From UBA4742 sp963785815 (GTDB lineage: Bacteria; Actinomycetota; Acidimicrobiia; Acidimicrobiales; Acidimicrobilacustridaceae), in assembly GCA_963785815.1 (NCBI GenBank), contig CAWAWN010000001.1, forward strand, positions 496,001-560,000: a DNA stretch of 64,000 nt, written 5' to 3'. Under the pieces are notes generated by a model. That model had not been told where the DNA came from, made no database searches, and saw nothing but the letters and a program-made list of their open reading frames with translations. A program made the position numbers and the translations under genes. Positions 60,098-64,000 of the stretch are shown here, in pieces (position 1 is the stretch's first letter; every line of letters starts with the position of its first letter).

Positions 60098-60778
60098 TTG
60101 AAGCAAGCACGCATCGCCCTGCTCGGCGCTGGCATCGGCTGGATCATCCTCTACAGCGGCAGCTTCACCGCGTTGGGGAGCTCGTACCCGACGGTCAACT
60201 CGAGCGGCCAAGAGGTCGTCGACTGGTTCACCAACCACGGCACGAACGCTCAGATCTATGCGTGGACGGCCGCGTTCGCGGCACTCACGCTCACCGTCTT
60301 CGGTGGCATGGTGGCGGGTCTGCTGCCCAAGCCGCACCGGTACGTCTTCTTCGGCGGCATCCTCGCCTGGGTCGTCACCGGAATGGTCCAAGCCTGGTTC
60401 TGGGCCGGTCTGGCGCTCCACCCCCAAGGGCTCGATCCCGCCACGGCGCGCACCCTCTTCGACATCCCGCAGTACTGGGGCCCGATCATCAACGGGGCGA
60501 CGATGACGATGGCGGCTCCGTTCATCCCCCTGGCCTTCGGCCGCTCCCCGATCATTCCGAAGTGGTTCGGGTGGCTCAGCGTCGTGTTCTTCGTCGAGCA
60601 GGGCGTCGAGACCATCACGGTCTTCGGCCAGAGCGGCTTCCTCGCCCCCGGCGGCGCCATGAACCTCTACCTCGGCGGCGTCATCGGCATGGCCTGGGTG
60701 ATCGGCGGGATGGTTTGGAGCTTCAACCGGTTGGGCACGGCCAACGCCTTCGCGGGCGCGGAAGTCCCGACGGCCTGA
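60098..60778 (+). CDS. Membrane protein of unknown function, TTG start
   Basis: This 226-aa protein has about six membrane helices. The first contains GAGIGWIILYSGSFTALG, and aromatic residues are common at helix ends. No family was recognised. The TTG start at 60098 is supported by GGAGGGAA placed 5 bp before it, with no better start nearby. It lies between the H+-ATPase and a truncated haemoglobin on the same strand. Confidence 0.7.
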   Translation: MKQARIALLGAGIGWIILYSGSFTALGSSYPTVNSSGQEVVDWFTNHGTNAQIYAWTAAFAALTLTVFGGMVAGLLPKPHRYVFFGGILAWVVTGMVQAWFWAGLALHPQGLDPATARTLFDIPQYWGPIINGATMTMAAPFIPLAFGRSPIIPKWFGWLSVVFFVEQGVETITVFGQSGFLAPGGAMNLYLGGVIGMAWVIGGMVWSFNRLGTANAFAGAEVPTA

Positions 60779-60912
60779 CAGAGCGCGACACCTTGGAACG
60801 GTGTCGAGAGAGAGGTGGCTCTCCACTCGACGTGGCCTGCCGGGTCCGCCAGAAGGGTGGCGACGCCGCGGGATCTCCGTTGTTCGGGGCGATACGTCTA
60901 CGATCAGCGCTC

Positions 60913-61365
60913 GTGGAGCCCTCGATCTACGAGGCGATGGGCGGCGCCCCGGCCGTGCTGGCGCTCGCCGAGGCGTGGCACCGACGTTGCCTCGCCGACT
61001 CGATCCTGGCGCATCCCTTCGAGGGCGGCGTACACCCGCACCACACCGAGCGGCTGGCTGCGTACTGGGCCGAGCAGCTCGGGGGCCCGGCCACCTACAC
61101 CGAGTCGATCGGCGACTACTCACAGGTGGCTCGGCTCCACAGCGGCAACGGGCCGCACGAACAGATGGACGGGCGGGCGGTGGCGGCCTTCGCGCTCGCC
61201 CTCGACGACGTCGGCATCCCGGTGGACCCGACGCTGCGGTTCGAGCTCATCGCCTGGTTCACCTGGGCGACGGCGATGCTCAACCACCGATGGACCACGC
61301 CCGATGATGTGCCGAGCGACCTGCCCCTGCCTGGCTGGGACTGGGCCGGCACCGAGGGCTGGTAG
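60913..61365 (+). CDS. Truncated haemoglobin-like protein
   Basis: This 150-aa protein has the globin opening SIYEAMGG, the ...HTERLAAYWAEQLGGPATYTE segment typical of group 2/3 truncated globins, and a likely proximal His in VARLHSG. Oxygen or NO binding is expected. The GTG start at 60913 gives the normal family length. The open frame continues far upstream but without coding character. Confidence 0.82.
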   Translation: MEPSIYEAMGGAPAVLALAEAWHRRCLADSILAHPFEGGVHPHHTERLAAYWAEQLGGPATYTESIGDYSQVARLHSGNGPHEQMDGRAVAAFALALDDVGIPVDPTLRFELIAWFTWATAMLNHRWTTPDDVPSDLPLPGWDWAGTEGW

Positions 61366-61493
61366 CCGAGTCGATCGAGGCCAGGGACTCCCCCTCCACC
61401 CTGATCCCCGGACTGCACCCACGCCCTCCCCCATGAGCTCCACCTCGATGTCCCCATGAAGCACGCCCGCCGCAGCCGGCTCGGTGGAGGAGG

Positions 61494-62711
61494 GTGATGG
61501 CGCTGGGGCTGGTCCTCGCGGCCGGTATCGCGTTCGCGGCTGCGTGTCTGGTCGACCTGGCTCGGCGACCCTCGGCCCGCTACCTGCCGAGGTCCGCGTG
61601 GGCCGTCATCATCTGCGTGTCGATCCCGCTGGGGGGCATCGTGTACCTCGCGGTCGGTCGGCGGCCGACGCCGCCGATCGACTCGGCCTCCCCCACACCA
61701 GGTCGAACACCACCGGCAGACGATCCCGGCTCGGCACCGCTCGGGACGATGCGGTGGCGAGCCGACGCAGGGGGAGCCGAGATCGAGGTGATCCATCTCA
61801 CCAAGCGGTTCGGGGCCGCCGTCGCCATCGACGACCTCAGCTTCACCGTGCGGCCCGGTCGGGTCACCGGGTTCCTCGGCCCGAATGGCGCCGGCAAGAC
61901 GACCACGATGCGGATCATCCTCGGCCTCGTGGCTCCGACGACGGGGGCGACCTCGATCGCGGGGCGCGGGTACCGTCAGATCGCCTGGCCCCTGCGCACC
62001 GTCGGCAACCTCCTGGACGCCGACGCCGCGCACCCTGGGCGAAGCGCCAGGCAGCACGTCCTGGCCATCGCGCAGAGCAACGGGATCGGACGCCGCTGCG
62101 TCGACCAGGTCCTCGAACAGGTCGGCCTGAGCTCGGTGGCAGACCGGCGGACCCAGGAGTTCTCCCTCGGGATGAAGCAGCGGCTGGGGATGGCGGTCGC
62201 GTTGGTCGGCGACCCAGCCGTGCTGATCCTCGACGAGCCGGTGAACGGGCTCGACCCCGAGGGGATCCGCTGGATCCGCCAGTTGCTCAGGGCCTTGGCC
62301 GAGGAGGGTCGCACCGTGTTCGTCTCGAGCCACCTCATGAGCGAGATGGCCGTGACCGCCGACCACCTGGTCATCATCGGCCAGGGCCACCTGCTCGCCG
62401 ACACCACGACCGAGGCGTTCGTCGAGGCCAACGCCCGCAAGGACGTCCTGGTGCGTTCACCACGTGCGGCTGAGGTGGCGACGCTGCTCACCGGGGCTGG
62501 CGCCGACGTCTCCCCCGAACACGACGGCACCCTGCGGGTCACGGGCATGTCGGCCGAGCACATCGCCGAGCTGGCGGCGACCCGCTCACTCCTGCTCACC
62601 GAGCTCACCCCCCGGCACGCGTCGCTGGAGGACGCCTACCTCGACCTCACGCGTGACAGCATCGACTACCCCTCGCCCGTCGAGCACACGGCAGGCCGCG
62701 AGCGACGATGA
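61494..62711 (+). CDS. ABC exporter ATP-binding protein with N-terminal PLDc_N-like membrane segment
   Basis: Of 405 residues, 1-55 form two membrane helices like the PLDc_N (phospholipase D-nuclease N-terminal) domain (AWAVIICVSIPLGGIVYLAVG). After a Pro/Asp-rich linker, residues about 95-330 are an ABC ATPase: GPNGAGKTT, FSLGMKQRLG, VLILDEPVNGLD. A membrane-tethered ATPase of this sort is unusual. GGAGGAGG stands before GTG 61494/ATG 61497. The permease overlaps the stop (ATGA). Confidence 0.87.
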   Translation: MMALGLVLAAGIAFAAACLVDLARRPSARYLPRSAWAVIICVSIPLGGIVYLAVGRRPTPPIDSASPTPGRTPPADDPGSAPLGTMRWRADAGGAEIEVIHLTKRFGAAVAIDDLSFTVRPGRVTGFLGPNGAGKTTTMRIILGLVAPTTGATSIAGRGYRQIAWPLRTVGNLLDADAAHPGRSARQHVLAIAQSNGIGRRCVDQVLEQVGLSSVADRRTQEFSLGMKQRLGMAVALVGDPAVLILDEPVNGLDPEGIRWIRQLLRALAEEGRTVFVSSHLMSEMAVTADHLVIIGQGHLLADTTTEAFVEANARKDVLVRSPRAAEVATLLTGAGADVSPEHDGTLRVTGMSAEHIAELAATRSLLLTELTPRHASLEDAYLDLTRDSIDYPSPVEHTAGRERR

Positions 62712-63505
62712 CCGCCGCCGACACCGCAGGCCGGCCACCGACAGAGCCCACGGCGCGCGCCCGAGGGCGCGCCGTGCTGGCGTCGGAGTGGACGAAGCTG
62801 CGTTCGGTGCGTTCGACCACCTGGGCGATGATCACCGCGTCGGTGACGGCCATCGGCGGCAGCGTCATCATGGCGGTGGCCGCGTCCGGCTCCAAGCCTC
62901 AGCCCTTCGATCCAGTGGCCTCCATCTACCTCGCCTGGCTCGAATACCCAGCGCTCGCCGTGGGCGTCCTCGGGGTGCTGACCTTCAGCTCGGAGTTCAA
63001 CACGGGCCAGATCCGGTCGACCTTCTCTGCGGTCCCCCACCGGCGGGCGGTGCTGGCCGCCAAGGCGGCGGTCGTCGGAACCCTCACCCTCATCGCCGGC
63101 GAGGCGCTGTCGTTCGCGGCGTTCTTCCTCAGCCAGGCGATCCTCGCGGGTCATCACGACCTCTCGATCACCGCTCCGGGCACGTTGCGCGCCGTGGCCT
63201 CCGCCGGTCTGTGCCTGAGTGCCGTCGCTCTGCTCGGCGTCGCGCTCGGCGCCATCTTCCGCCACACCGCCGGCAGCGTCATCGCGCTCCCCGTCGTCCT
63301 CTACCTCCCGCTCGTCCTGCTCTCGCTCCCCAGCCCGTGGAACGACCGGATCGGGAGGTTCACCATGCTGCTCGCCGCGTTCCAGCTCGTGTCACGCCAT
63401 CGCCAGGCCGGCCTGCTCACACCGATGCTCTCCCTCCTCGTGCTCCTCGCTTGGCCAGCCCTCGCGCTGGTGATCGCCGCGTTCAGCATCGAGCGCGACA
63501 CCTGA
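62708..63505 (+). CDS. ABC-2 type permease
   Basis: This 265-aa protein has six membrane helices. The N-terminal segment ASEWTKLRSVRSTTW is the usual cytoplasmic start of ABC-2 permeases, and EFNTGQIRSTFSAVP is the conserved loop that contacts the ATPase. It pairs with the preceding ATPase. The substrate is unknown. Confidence 0.9.
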   Translation: MTAADTAGRPPTEPTARARGRAVLASEWTKLRSVRSTTWAMITASVTAIGGSVIMAVAASGSKPQPFDPVASIYLAWLEYPALAVGVLGVLTFSSEFNTGQIRSTFSAVPHRRAVLAAKAAVVGTLTLIAGEALSFAAFFLSQAILAGHHDLSITAPGTLRAVASAGLCLSAVALLGVALGAIFRHTAGSVIALPVVLYLPLVLLSLPSPWNDRIGRFTMLLAAFQLVSRHRQAGLLTPMLSLLVLLAWPALALVIAAFSIERDT

Positions 63506-64000
63506 CCTGGTTCGAGGCGCTCGAGGGTGGGCACCGACATGGCCCAGGTGTCGGCCGGGCGCGACCAGACCTGCGCGGTGACGACCTCGGGTGGGGCGAA
63601 GTGATCGCATCTGCGGCCGAGACGTCGGCATCCGAGTAGCTCATGGATCCTCCCTGAGGGCAGTGGCGACCTCGTCCCTGATCGACAGCAGCAACGGAAT
63701 CCGCGCCGAGACCTGGCGTGTCGCGATCCGCTGCCGGTTCGACTGGCGATTCGACCCATCAGGATCTGCGGGCCGTCTGGCTGGTATCGGTCCACAGCAT
63801 TCCGTGAGCCGGGCTCGCGCGCAGCTTGGCCGTCGTTCTCGATCTGCTGATCGACAACCAGCGCTGGGTACTTCCATCCTGATCAGGTTGCGCCCGCTCT
63901 CCCGTGTTGCGGCCCGGCCGCGATCACCGCGGTGATCGCTCGGGTGATGTCTGCGGGCGGGAAGCGGACCATGCACTCGGCGGCAGGTGCGGGTGGCGCG
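63506..64000. other. Right edge without a clear gene, possibly the tail of a minus-strand gene
   Basis: About 495 bp. The composition is less G+C-rich and several frames are open but not protein-like. On the minus strand a frame entering from the right edge ends with TGA at 63883. Its visible part contains MVRFPPADITRAITAVIAAG, which reads like protein, so it may be the 3' end of a gene outside the window. Confidence 0.35.

Overview
The window is very GC-rich, densely packed chromosomal DNA with short intergenic gaps, frequent ATGA/GTGA start-stop overlaps, many GTG starts and several promoter/start arrangements that suggest leaderless mRNAs. With the gene content (P450s with a small ferredoxin, an acyl-CoA carboxylase beta chain, DrrAB-type ABC exporters, Tat-exported ferritin-like proteins, AbiEi/DUF559 proteins) this points to an actinobacterium, perhaps of the Acidimicrobiia. 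The class assignment is an inference from style, not from a marker gene. No rRNA, tRNA, phage or CRISPR array was seen.

Left part (1-12.7 kb): the 3' part of a transglutaminase-fold membrane protein whose catalytic Cys and His are replaced; a 2OG-Fe(II) oxygenase; a TSUP permease; an ABC ATPase; an SRPBCC protein; an M23 peptidase; and a PqqD-HprK-like fusion protein. A leftward thiamine operon follows: TPP riboswitch, thiamine pyrophosphokinase, ThiB-, ThiP- and ThiQ-like genes, and a small membrane protein.

Middle (12.7-33 kb): an AbiEi-like/DUF559 gene enclosed by a 37-bp inverted repeat; an acyl-CoA dehydrogenase; two tandem acyltransferase-SGNH proteins, the first with every catalytic motif lost; a DUF6351-like lipoprotein; a SulP transporter; a frameshifted TSUP permease divergent from a LysR regulator; AlkB, MsrA and a sulfatase; and an acyl-CoA carboxylase beta subunit with a 70-aa biotin carrier.

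33-42.8 kb holds the most unusual block. A response regulator and histidine kinase are followed by a cation/proton antiporter fused to a GlnD-like sensor region: a degenerate HD domain and two ACT domains, with no nucleotidyltransferase. An Amt ammonium transporter comes next, then a strong UUCG hairpin, an XRE regulator and NhaA. The same roughly 46-bp element, built of 11-bp repeats, lies upstream of the response regulator and upstream of the antiporter. This suggests a two-component system controlling a nitrogen-sensing ion (possibly ammonium) antiporter linked to ammonium uptake.

42.8-57 kb: two Tat-type ferritin-like proteins, an SDR, a P450-ferredoxin-carbonic anhydrase-metal hydrolase operon divergent from an Fe(III)-type ABC importer, a small RHH-like regulator with an array of TGACGTC sites ahead of a DUF4097 protein and a DrrAB-like exporter, and a second P450 with a palindromic operator. 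57-64 kb looks looser and partly foreign: a P3A-type H+-ATPase, a membrane protein with a TTG start, a truncated haemoglobin, an ABC exporter whose ATPase carries a PLDc_N-like membrane segment, and about 500 bp with no clear gene at the right edge.
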